In this document: positions 15,614 through 24,145 of the stretch, one piece after another
Layout of the letters: every line of letters begins with the position of its first letter
Numbering within the stretch: the first letter of the stretch is position 1
Assembly (NCBI GenBank): GCA_963703085.1
Contig: OY969789.1
Location: 186,001-250,000, forward strand
Reading direction: 5' to 3'
DNA length: 64,000 bases
Origin: DATAEG01 sp963703085
GTDB lineage: Bacteria > Actinomycetota > Actinomycetes > Mycobacteriales > Jatrophihabitantaceae
The notes under the pieces: generated by a model
Told to the model about the DNA's origin: nothing
The model's input: the letters and a program-made list of their open reading frames with translations, nothing else
The model's database searches: none
Translations under genes and position numbers: made by a program

Positions 15614-17719
15614 ATGGAAATCTGGCCCGGTACCCCCTACCCATTGGGTGCCACGTATGACGGCTCCGGCACGAACTTCGCACTCTTCTCCGAGATCGCC
15701 GAGAAGGTGGAACTCTGCCTCTTCGACGCCGAGGGAGCGGAGACCCGCATCGAGCTTCCGGAGACGGACGGCTTCGTCTGGCACTGCTTCCTGCCCGGCA
15801 TCGAATCCGGTCAGCGGTACGGATACCGGGTGCACGGCCCGTCCGATGCGGAACACGGACACCGGTGCAACCCGAGCAAGCTGTTGCTGGACCCGTACGC
15901 CAAGGCGATCGACGGCTCGATCGAATGGGACCAGTCAGTGTTCGGGTACAACTTCGGTGATCCGGACAGCATCAATACCGATGACTCTGCCGCTGCCATG
16001 CCGAAGTCGGTGGTGATCAGTCCGTTCTTCGACTGGGGTGTCGACCGGCCGCCGAAACGCCAGTACGCCGACACCGTTGTCTACGAGGCCCACGTCAAGG
16101 GACTCACCCAGCGCCATCCGGACATTCCCGAGGCGCTGCGTGGGACATACGCGGGGATCGCCCACCCGGCGCTCATCGCACACCTCACCGAACTCGGCAT
16201 CACCGCGATCGAGTTGATGCCGGTGCACCATTTCGCCAACGACTCGATCCTCCTCGACCGTGGGCTGACCAACTACTGGGGCTACAACACCATCGGTTTC
16301 TTCGCGCCGGACACCAAGTACAGCTCGTCGAACACTCCGGGTGGCCAGGTGCAGGAGTTCAAGGCGATGGTCCGGGCGCTGCACGAGGCAGATATCGAGG
16401 TCATCCTCGACGTGGTCTACAACCACACGGCCGAGGGCAACCACATGGGACCGACGCTGTGTTTCCGCGGCATCGACAACGCCGCCTACTACCGCCTCGA
16501 AGAGAGCGACCCGCGGTACTACACGGACTACACCGGCACCGGGAACAGCCTGAACGTGCGTAGCCCGCACTCCCTGCAGTTGTTGATGGACTCGTTGCGG
16601 TACTGGGTCACCGAGATGCACGTCGACGGTTTCCGCTTCGACCTGGCAGCCACCTTGGCTCGGGAGTTCTACGACGTGGACCGGCTGTCCAGCTTCTTCG
16701 AGCTCGTCCAGCAGGACCCAGTCGTGAGCCAGGTGAAGCTCATCGCTGAACCGTGGGACGTCGGCCCCGGCGGCTACCAGGTGGGTAATTTCCCGCCGCA
16801 GTGGACGGAGTGGAACGGCAAGTACCGCGACACGGTGCGCGACTTCTGGCGCGGCGAGCCAGCCACCATTGGCGAATTCGCCGCGCGATTGACCGGCTCG
16901 GCCGATCTGTACGAGCACTCCGGGCGGCGGCCGGTGGCCAGCATCAACTTCGTCACCTGCCACGACGGCTTCACGCTGCACGACCTGGTCTCCTACAACG
17001 AGAAGCACAACGAGGCGAACGGGGAGGACAACAACGACGGCGAGAGCCACAACCGATCCTGGAACTGCGGCGTCGAAGGGCCTACCGACGACCCCGAGGT
17101 GCTGCGGCTGCGTGCCCAGCAGAAGCGCAACTACCTTGCCACGCTGTTCCTCTCCCAAGGTGTGCCGATGCTCAGCCACGGTGACGAGTTGGGGCGCACC
17201 CAGCAGGGCAACAACAACAGTTACTGCCAGGACAACGAGATCAGCTGGATCGACTGGGACACCCGAGACACCGCGCTGGAGGAGTTCACCCAGCGGGTCA
17301 GCCGGCTGCGCAGCGAGCACCCCATCTTCCGTCGCCGGCGATTCTTCGACGGCCGGCCGGTGGGCACCGGCCGGCGCACCCGGACGCTCCCGGACCTTGC
17401 CTGGTTCACCCCGGACGGTCGCGAGATGACCAAGCAGGACTGGGGTTCAGGGTTCGGCAAGTCGATCGCGGTGTTCCTGAACGGACAAGGCATCCCGGAT
17501 CTCGACGTGCGTGGTCAGCGCACCACCGACGACTCGTTCATGCTCTTCTTCAACGCCCATGACGGCGACATCGGCTTCCACCTGCCCTCCGGGCCGTACC
17601 CGGCCTCCTGGGTTCCGGTGCTGGCGACCGCAGCTGAGTCGTCCTCCGACGCCGTGTCCGCGGGTTCCGAAGTGTCGATTCCGGCACGCTCGCTGCTGGT
17701 GTTGCAGCAGGAATCGTGA
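15614..17719 (+). CDS. glgX: Glycogen debranching enzyme (GlgX/TreX)
   Basis: A 701-residue GH13 debranching enzyme that hydrolyses alpha-1,6 branches of glycogen. The N-terminal CBM48 (GATYDGSGTNFALFSEIAEK) precedes a GH13 barrel with VILDVVYNHTAEGN, the nucleophile Asp in VDGFRFDLA, the acid Glu in LIAEPWDVGPGGY and the transition-state His-Asp in FVTCHDGFTLHDL. AAGGAG upstream of ATG 15614 supports the start. Its stop overlaps the GTG start of treY, and the pairing indicates the TreX role: debranched maltodextrins feed TreY and TreZ for trehalose synthesis. Confidence 0.95.
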   Translation: MEIWPGTPYPLGATYDGSGTNFALFSEIAEKVELCLFDAEGAETRIELPETDGFVWHCFLPGIESGQRYGYRVHGPSDAEHGHRCNPSKLLLDPYAKAIDGSIEWDQSVFGYNFGDPDSINTDDSAAAMPKSVVISPFFDWGVDRPPKRQYADTVVYEAHVKGLTQRHPDIPEALRGTYAGIAHPALIAHLTELGITAIELMPVHHFANDSILLDRGLTNYWGYNTIGFFAPDTKYSSSNTPGGQVQEFKAMVRALHEADIEVILDVVYNHTAEGNHMGPTLCFRGIDNAAYYRLEESDPRYYTDYTGTGNSLNVRSPHSLQLLMDSLRYWVTEMHVDGFRFDLAATLAREFYDVDRLSSFFELVQQDPVVSQVKLIAEPWDVGPGGYQVGNFPPQWTEWNGKYRDTVRDFWRGEPATIGEFAARLTGSADLYEHSGRRPVASINFVTCHDGFTLHDLVSYNEKHNEANGEDNNDGESHNRSWNCGVEGPTDDPEVLRLRAQQKRNYLATLFLSQGVPMLSHGDELGRTQQGNNNSYCQDNEISWIDWDTRDTALEEFTQRVSRLRSEHPIFRRRRFFDGRPVGTGRRTRTLPDLAWFTPDGREMTKQDWGSGFGKSIAVFLNGQGIPDLDVRGQRTTDDSFMLFFNAHDGDIGFHLPSGPYPASWVPVLATAAESSSDAVSAGSEVSIPARSLLVLQQES

Positions 17720-20025
17720 TGCCCGCAGACGCTGCCGGCCGGCCGGACCCGCCGACCAGCACTTACCGGTTGCAGATCCGGGCCGGGTTCGACCTTGCCG
17801 CGGCTACCGCGACGCTGGACTACCTGCGCGCGCTCGGCGCCGGGGCGGTGTACTGCTCCCCGTTGCTGCAGTCGGCGCACGGCTCGGACCACGGGTACGA
17901 CGTGGTCGACCACTCCCGAGTGGACGAGCAGCGCGGCGGCGCGCACCGGTTCGCCGAGCTGGTCGCGGCGGCGCACCAGCGGGGTCTGAAGGTCGTCGTC
18001 GACATCGTGCCGAACCACATGGGCGTGGCCGACGCCGCACAGAACGCCGCCTGGTGGGATCTACTGCGCCTCGGCCAGGAGTCCGAGTACGCACCCTGGT
18101 TCGACGTCGACTGGAGCAGTGGGCGGATCTTGCTGCCGGTGCTCGGCGACGACGTCGACCCTGCGACCGAGCTGCGCGTGGAGGCTGACGCACTGCGGTA
18201 CTACGAGCACGCCTTCCCGCTGGCCCCGGACACGGACGTCACCGCGCCCATCGCCGACGTGTTAGCAGCGCAGCACTACGAGCTGGCGTCCTACCGCGCG
18301 GCGGACACCCGGCAGAACTACCGCCGGTTCTTCGCCGTGACCGACCTGGCCGGCCTGCGAATCGAGGACCGCGCCGTCTTCGAGGCAACGCACCGGGAGA
18401 TCCGGCGCTGGGTCGACGAGCTTGGCATCGACGGCATCCGGGTCGATCATCCGGACGGGCTGCGCGATCCGGACGGTTACACGCGGTGGCTGCGTGAGCT
18501 CGCGCCGGACGCCTGGATCACGGTGGAGAAGATCACCGAACCCGGTGAGTCCTTGCCCGCACACTGGCCGGTCGACGGCATGACCGGCTACGACGCGCTT
18601 GCCGAGGTGACGAATATCTTCGTCGACCCGGCAGGCGCGGCTGCGCTGACCGCATTGCAACACGAGTTCGGGGACAGCCGCTCGTGGGCGCAGCACATGG
18701 CGGACGGCAAGCACTTGGTGGCAACCACCATTCTGCGCGCCGAAGTGCTCCGCATGGCACGGCTGGTGCCCGACGTCCCGCACGCGGCCGACGCACTGAC
18801 CGAGCTTGCCGTGCAGCTGCCGGTCTACCGGACCTACTTGCCGGTCGGTTCGGAGTACTTGCAGCAGGCGGTGCGGGCCGTCGCCGAGCAACGCCCCGAC
18901 CTGACCGAGACCGTCACGGCGTTACTTCCCCGGCTCACCGACCCGGCCGACGAGCTCGGCGCGCGTTTCCCGCAACTCAGCGGTGCGGTGATGGCCAAAG
19001 GCGTCGAGGACACGGCGTACTACCGCTACACCCGGCTCACCTCGCTCACCGAGGTGGGCGGCGATCCGGCTCGCTTCGGTGGCACGCTGGAGGACTTCCA
19101 CGCCGCGATGCGGGTCCGGTTGGCCGACGCGCCGCGCGGTATGACCACGCTGTCCACCCACGACACCAAGCGCGGCGAGGATGTCCGGGCGGTGATCGAC
19201 GTCCTGGCTGAGCTGCCCGACGAATGGGCAACAGCCCTGCGCATCCTGCAGTTCGTCGCGCCGATCCCGAACGGTGACTTGGCGAACCTCGTCTGGCAGG
19301 CATTCGTCGGCACGTCGCGGCCAGAACCCATCGCCCGGGAACGCATGCACGACTACGTCGAGAAGGCGATGCGCGAGGCGGCCGACGGGACTGGTTGGCG
19401 TGATCCTGTCGATTCGTTCGAGTCGGTGGTACATGACGCGGTGGACGCCGGCTACGACGACGCGGGGCTGCGGGACGTGCTGCGTTCGATCACCGACCAG
19501 GTGCTGCCGTACGGCCTGTCCAATGCGCTCTCCCAGAAGCTCGTCCAGCTGACCATGCCGGGCGTACCCGACGTCTATCAGGGCACCGAGGTGTGGGAGG
19601 ACTCGCTGGTCGACCCGGACAACCGCCGGCCAGTCGATTTCGCTGCGCACGAGCGCCTGCTGGCGACCCTGGACGAAGCCGGTATCCCACCGCCGGTGAA
19701 TACCTCCGGCGAGGCGAAGCTCTGGGTCACCACACGTGCGCTTCGGGCTCGTCGCGACCGACCGGAACTGTTCGGCGACTATCGGGAGGTGCGCGGTACG
19801 GGCATCGCCGGGGACCACCTCATCGGGTTCGACCGCGGCGGCGCCATCACCCTGGCCACGCGACTGCCACTCGGTCTCGCGGTCGCCGGCGGCTGGCGCG
19901 ACACGACCGTGTCGCTTCCGGAGGAGGAGTACGTCGATGCGTTGACCGGTCGTGCGGCGCGGGGCATCACCCGAGTCGGCGATCTGCTCGACACCTATCC
20001 GGTCGCGCTGCTACTGCCTGCCTAG
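17716..20025 (+). CDS. treY: Malto-oligosyltrehalose synthase
   Basis: A 769-residue GH13 enzyme that turns the reducing-end alpha-1,4 link of maltodextrins into the alpha,alpha-1,1 link of trehalose. Family landmarks: STYRLQIRAGFDLAAATATL at the N-terminus, VVDIVPNHMGV, nucleophile Asp in IDGIRVDHPDGLRDP, Glu in ITVEKITEPGE, and TTLSTHDTKRGEDVR. The GTGA overlap with glgX means coupled translation; ATG 17719 is an equally possible start one codon later. The partner treZ, normally next, lies 4 kb away past a mobile-element region. Confidence 0.96.
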   Translation: MMPADAAGRPDPPTSTYRLQIRAGFDLAAATATLDYLRALGAGAVYCSPLLQSAHGSDHGYDVVDHSRVDEQRGGAHRFAELVAAAHQRGLKVVVDIVPNHMGVADAAQNAAWWDLLRLGQESEYAPWFDVDWSSGRILLPVLGDDVDPATELRVEADALRYYEHAFPLAPDTDVTAPIADVLAAQHYELASYRAADTRQNYRRFFAVTDLAGLRIEDRAVFEATHREIRRWVDELGIDGIRVDHPDGLRDPDGYTRWLRELAPDAWITVEKITEPGESLPAHWPVDGMTGYDALAEVTNIFVDPAGAAALTALQHEFGDSRSWAQHMADGKHLVATTILRAEVLRMARLVPDVPHAADALTELAVQLPVYRTYLPVGSEYLQQAVRAVAEQRPDLTETVTALLPRLTDPADELGARFPQLSGAVMAKGVEDTAYYRYTRLTSLTEVGGDPARFGGTLEDFHAAMRVRLADAPRGMTTLSTHDTKRGEDVRAVIDVLAELPDEWATALRILQFVAPIPNGDLANLVWQAFVGTSRPEPIARERMHDYVEKAMREAADGTGWRDPVDSFESVVHDAVDAGYDDAGLRDVLRSITDQVLPYGLSNALSQKLVQLTMPGVPDVYQGTEVWEDSLVDPDNRRPVDFAAHERLLATLDEAGIPPPVNTSGEAKLWVTTRALRARRDRPELFGDYREVRGTGIAGDHLIGFDRGGAITLATRLPLGLAVAGGWRDTTVSLPEEEYVDALTGRAARGITRVGDLLDTYPVALLLPA

Positions 20026-20050
20026 GGGCACCCTCACTACGCTGACCGGC

Positions 20051-20500
20051 ATGTCGACGGGACCGGACCGCGAGCGCCCGCTGGCACTGAAGGTCCCGGA
20101 GTGGCAGACCGCAATTCTGCTGCTGCTCGCGGCGGTCGCGGCGTTCCTCGCAATCTATCCGCCGTTCAGCGTCGTGGTGCGCGTCCTTGCCGGATTGGTC
20201 GCCGTCGCCTTGGCGGTCGGCGGCATCGTCGCCGCACGCGCCTACTTGGTCGCCGACACAGATGGAATCGGCGTGCGGGGCATGTTCGGCGAACGGTCCA
20301 CTGAGTGGCGCGACTTCGCCGACGCGGTCGTGGTCAAGCACGGCGGCTCGCTCACCTTGCGGATCATGCGCAATGACAACTCCGGTTTCGACGTACCTCC
20401 GGCGCTGGTGCTTCCGCTGCGTCCGGAGACCACCCCTACCGCTCGAGCGCGCCTGGAGCGACTCGCCTTGGAACTCCGGCAGCGCGCGCCACACCGCTAA
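20051..20500 (+). CDS. PH-domain membrane protein of unknown function
   Basis: A 149-residue protein. The N-terminal half has two hydrophobic helices (about 19-36 and 42-61); the C-terminal half (YLVADTDGIGVRGMFGERSTEWRDFADAVVV...) matches the short actinobacterial bacterial PH domain (bPH type) in which two membrane helices precede a small beta-barrel. It probably sits in the cytoplasmic membrane with the PH domain inside. ATG 20051 is chosen because the charged N-terminus and helix 1 follow directly. It lies 25 bases after treY on the same strand, so it may be read as the tail of the trehalose operon, but no role in it is known. Confidence 0.7.
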   Translation: MSTGPDRERPLALKVPEWQTAILLLLAAVAAFLAIYPPFSVVVRVLAGLVAVALAVGGIVAARAYLVADTDGIGVRGMFGERSTEWRDFADAVVVKHGGSLTLRIMRNDNSGFDVPPALVLPLRPETTPTARARLERLALELRQRAPHR

Positions 20501-20547
20501 CGCGCTCACTCCTTTCACGCCTCGGGCCAGGCTCGAACTGCATTACC

Positions 20548-21941
20548 TCAGAACGGTGGCGGGTCCGGGTCGTCGGTCGGTGCCTCGCTCGGGGTCACGC
20601 GCGGCTGGCTCGGCCCGTGCCGGTCGGCGGTCTCGGGTTCGACGGTGGTTGGTAGGGGTGGGGGTTGGGTGCGGTAGGTGTGGCCGGTGGGGCTGGTCCA
20701 GACCGTTGACCCGTCGGGTTGTCGTTGCGGTTGCCAGTGCGTGAGGTGTTTGCAGCGGTGATGCCGCCGACATAAGGGGTGCAGGTTGCCTGGGCAGGTG
20801 GGTCCGCCGTCTTTGGCTGCCTTCAGGTGGTCGAGGTCGCAGGCGACGGCGGGGCGGGTGCAGGAGGCGAAGGTGCAGGTTTGGTCGCGGGCGATGATGA
20901 ACGCCGCCAACCGGGCCGGCGGCCGATACGTCTTGCTGCCGTAGTCCAGGAGCCGGCCCGGTCGTCGGTGAGCAACCGCCGCCACGTGCCGGTGTCGTCT
21001 TTCGCGATGCGCCGGGCCATCGGCCGCGGGGATCGGGCCGTACCCGGCCAACTCGGCCGGCTGCTCATCCAACCCCAACAAGGTGGAGGCGGCGACGGTG
21101 AGTTGCACCGCCGGCCGCGCCCCATGCCGACGCGTCAGGGCCGGGTCGGCCAGGGCGGAGTCGGCCAGGGTGACCAACGCATCCGCGCGACGCTGATCCG
21201 CCGACCGGCTGTCCCCGCCGTTGCCGAAGATCGTTTCTGCAGGCGATGGCGTCGATCGCGGTCAGCACCGTGGCCGCCCCGTCTGCCGGGAGGTAGGCCC
21301 ACAGCTGCGCCATGCCGTGCAGGTCGGGGGTGAGCACCACCCGCCGCTGCTCCACCGCATCGGCATGCCGCTCCTGCCTCACCCTTCGGGTCCAGCAGCA
21401 GGACCGCCCGCGTCACCGAGGCCCGGAACTGGCTGACCGTCTGCTCCGCACCCCGGTCGAGCACTCGTTCTTCGACCGCGCGGGCCACGTCGGGGTCGAG
21501 GCCCATCACGGCGGAGGCGAGCAGCTCGGCGTGCCGGGCGGTGATGTCCCCGGCCCGCAACGCCGCCAGCGTGGCCCGCAGGGTGGTGGTGAGCAGCTCT
21601 GCGCGGTGCACCTGGGTGGCGGCGGTGGCTGGGGCGATGCGCAGCACCGCGGCGATCTCCTGGACCGACCACTTCTCGTTGCTCGGATCATCCCGAGAGA
21701 TCGCGGCCAACAGCTCGATCTGCCGGGCCGCGTCGAACCCGGCCTGCCGACGCAACACCACCAGCAGATCGACTCGACCGATATCCGACAGACTCGAGAG
21801 CTTCGCGAACTGGGCAGCGTGCACCGAATCCGGGGTCGGCGCCAACTCCGCCAGGGCGGCGACTGAGTCGTCGGGGAGAGTCAGCACATCCACCGGCGAC
21901 GGCACATACCCCTCGCTACCGCCATGCTCCCCGTCGTGCAT
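20548..21941 (-). pseudogene. DUF222/13E12-repeat HNH endonuclease, multiply frameshifted
   Basis: From ATG 21941 the N-terminal DUF222 part (VDLLVVLRRQAGFDAARQIE, ALRAGDITARHAELLASAVM) is intact to about LLLDPKGE. The protein then continues in other frames: ERHADAVEQRRVVLTPDLHG, ADQRRADALVTLADSALAD, MARRIAKDDTGTWRRLLTDD, and finally RLLDYGSKTYRPPARLAAFI with the HNH motif CDLDHLKAAKDGG...NLHPLCRRHHRCKH. Frame changes fall near 21370-21385, 21200-21235, 21010-21030 and 20955-20970. Restored length is about 460 residues, normal for this large actinobacterial family, whose members occur in many copies and may be mobile. It is inactive as it stands. Confidence 0.85.
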
Positions 21942-22065
21942 GACCCAATTCTAGGTCGAGGCACCGACAATTTCGGGCTATCCACAGAGGAAATGTAAAG
22001 AGATTTCCCTTACCGAATAAGGCAAAACGCCACCCGAGGAGGCACGAAAGCCAACTTGCCAGACC

Positions 22066-22142
22066 CGAGCGAGAACCGCACCCGACGACGCAACTGAGAA
22101 CCCACGCATCCCTCGGTGCCGCAGTAAACTGACCTGACCACG
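22066..22142. repeat. Imperfect direct repeat, left copy, flanking the IS3 remnant
   Basis: This stretch aligns with 23136-23210 in the same orientation over about 75 bases (roughly 75 per cent by eye). The best block shared by both is TGCCGCAGTAAAC, preceded by GCATCC and followed by ACCACG. It lies upstream of the HNH start and at the downstream end of the transposase. Possible origins: duplicated target, older element ends, or a small repeated element. Confidence 0.65.
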
Positions 22143-23135
22143 GTTTCCCGGACGGTTTCGGTGTGGTGATCATGCCGCTTCTGGTGCGGCGGTGTGAAGG
22201 TTCTCGAACTCGATGGGGCTGAGGTAGTTCAGGGCGGAGTGTCGCCGGGTGGGGTTGTAGAACGCTTCGATCCATTCGAAGATCGCGTTCGCGAGTTCGG
22301 CTCGGGTGGCCCAGATGCGGCGGTCGAGCAGCTCGATTTGCAGGGAGCCGAAGAACGACTCCATCAGCGCGTTGTCGTAGGCGCAGGCGACTTTGCCCAT
22401 CGAGCCGAGCAGGCCGGCTTCGCGCAGCCGGTTGCCGAACAGCCACGACGTGTATTGGGTTCCGCGGTCTGAGTGGACGGTGGTGCCGACCGGTTTGCGT
22501 CGCCAGCGGGCCATGTCCAGGGCGTCGACGACCAGCTCGGTGCGTAGGTGATCGGCGATCGACCAGCCCACGACGCGGCGGGAGTAGACGTCGAGCACGA
22601 CCGCGGCATAGACCAGCCCTCGCCGGTGCGGTGTTGGGTGATGTCGCTGACCCAGAGCCGATCCGGTGCGTCGGCGACGAAACGTCGTTGCACCCGGTCG
22701 GGCCAGACCGCCTCGCTGCGCTGACCGTGGCGCCAACGGCGACGGTGAACCCCGGCCAGCCGGTGCAGCCGCATCAGCCGCTCAACCCGCCGCCGGCCGA
22801 CGTTCAGGCGTCGGCCGAGACGCAGTTCGGCATGAACACGGCGGACCCGTAGACGCCTCGCGCGGCGGTGTGGACGTCGATGATCGTGTCCAACAGATGC
22901 GCATCAGCAACGTCACGCGCCGACGCCGCCCGTGAGCGCCACTCGTAGAACCCGGACCGTGACACTTCAGAACCCGGCAGGTCACCGCGACGTGGAAGCC
23001 GTCGGCGGCGAGCTCCTGGACCAGCCGGAACCCTATTTTGGGAGGACGTTCTCCCGCGCGAAGTAGGCCGACGCACGCTTCAAAATCTCGACCTCGGTCT
23101 CCAGCACCCGGTCTTGGGCGCAGCTCGAACGCAAC
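22131..23135 (-). mobile_element. IS3-family insertion sequence remnant
   Basis: The element is defined by a decayed IS3-type transposase (orfA fragment plus orfB) read on the minus strand. The downstream border is put near 22131, where TGACC occurs next to ACCACGG; the upstream border is unclear because the orfA N-terminus is missing. Imperfect direct repeats (22066-22142 and 23136-23210) bracket it. No clear terminal inverted repeat pair or short target duplication could be matched by eye. It lies, with the HNH pseudogene, inside what is normally a continuous treX-treY-treZ cluster. Confidence 0.75.
22170..23120 (-). pseudogene. IS3-family transposase (orfA fragment and orfB), frameshifted
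   Basis: Only the orfA tail survives (DRVLETEVEILKRASAYFAREN, stop near 23033). orfB begins GFRLVQELAADGFHVAVTCR and then needs frame changes near 22975 (to VSRSGFYEWRSRAASARDVA), 22845 (to RVHAELRLGRRLNVGRRRVE) and 22625 (to LVYAAVVLDVYSRRVVGWS). The DDE residues are all present: Asp in RLWVSDITQ, Asp in TTVHSDRGTQYTS and Glu in NALMESFFGSLQIE. The last segment (to ...LHTAAPEAA) is intact. One frameshift between orfA and orfB is normal in this family; the further ones mean the transposase is dead. Confidence 0.88.
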
Positions 23136-23210
23136 CGAGCGGGAACAGCAACCCGACACCGAAACGTGAAGCCATGCATCCGTCGCTGCCGCAGTAAACC
23201 GGACCACGCT
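23136..23210. repeat. Imperfect direct repeat, right copy, flanking the IS3 remnant
   Basis: Partner of 22066-22142 (same strand, about 1070 bases apart). It occupies the place where the N-terminal half of orfA should be, so the element was truncated or rearranged at this repeat. Confidence 0.65.
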
Positions 23211-23239
23211 GAAACCACAACCCAAAAGCGCAAAAGCCC

Positions 23240-24091
23240 TCAGTGCGGTGGCTGCAACCGCGCTGTCAATCGGGGAATGTCCAGGTCGACCTGGGGGTAC
23301 TGCGGATCCAGCTCGGTGAGCGTCTCGCGCAGCAGCTCCCCGACGGCCCAGTTTCGATACCACTTGTGATCGCTGGGAACGGCATACCAGGGCGCGTAGT
23401 CGGTGGACGTGTGCGCGAGGGCAGCGGCGTACGCCTCCTGATATGCCGGCCACCGGGCCCGTTCATCGATGTCGGCCTCATTGAACTTCCAGTGCTTGTC
23501 CGCCCGGTCCAGTCGCTTCAGCAACCGCTCGCGCTGCATGTCGAAGGACACGTTGAGGAAGCACTTGATGATCGTGGTGCCACCTTCGACCAACTCCCGC
23601 TCGAAGCGGTTGATCTCCTCGTAACGACGGGCGCATTCTGCGTCGTCGATCAGGCCATGCACCTTGACCACCAGCACGTCCTCGTAGTGCGACCGGTCGA
23701 AGACTCCGATCCAGCCAGGGGCGGGCAGTCCCCGGCGGATCCGCCACAGGAAGTGATGCGCCAACTCTTCGGGCGTCGGCTTCTTGAAGGACGTTATCCG
23801 GCAGCCGGCCGGACCGACCAGACCCATCACGTGGTCGATCACACCGCCTTTGCCGGACGTGTCCATGCCCTGCAGCACGACCAGCACCCGGCGCGAACCG
23901 CCGGCGGTGGCCTCGGCGAACAGCCGCTCCTGAAGGTCGGCCAGCTTTGCGCCGCGCTTCACCATCTTCCGTGCCGATTTCTTCTTGCCGCCCGGCGCTC
24001 CGCGGGTAGCGGCGGGGTTGTAACCGACGAGGGCGACCGCGCCGTCTACGGGTTGCACACGGAGCAGGTCACGCACTGTGGAGCTGGCCAT
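23240..24091 (-). CDS. ppk2: Polyphosphate kinase 2 family protein
   Basis: A 283-residue PPK2 enzyme that moves phosphate between polyphosphate and nucleotides (NDP or NMP phosphorylation). Walker A is LQGMDTSGKGGVIDHVMG, the lid/Walker B region is GVFDRSHYEDVLVVKVHG, and KCFLNVSFDMQRERLLKRL and WYAVPSDHKWYRNWAV complete the family pattern. Length and single-domain build fit the short PPK2 classes; class I, II or III cannot be fixed from this alone. It is divergent from treZ (54 bases between start codons), so a shared promoter region is likely. Confidence 0.93.
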   Translation of the reverse strand: MASSTVRDLLRVQPVDGAVALVGYNPAATRGAPGGKKKSARKMVKRGAKLADLQERLFAEATAGGSRRVLVVLQGMDTSGKGGVIDHVMGLVGPAGCRITSFKKPTPEELAHHFLWRIRRGLPAPGWIGVFDRSHYEDVLVVKVHGLIDDAECARRYEEINRFERELVEGGTTIIKCFLNVSFDMQRERLLKRLDRADKHWKFNEADIDERARWPAYQEAYAAALAHTSTDYAPWYAVPSDHKWYRNWAVGELLRETLTELDPQYPQVDLDIPRLTARLQPPH

Positions 24092-24145
24092 GGCCGCACC
24101 CTATCGGCGTGCAGCCACCAACCGCCGACATGGTTGGCTGGTGGT

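Noticed and set aside
22131..23135. Active IS3 element
   Set aside because: The orfA N-terminus is missing, several extra frameshifts occur in orfB and no paired terminal repeats could be matched.
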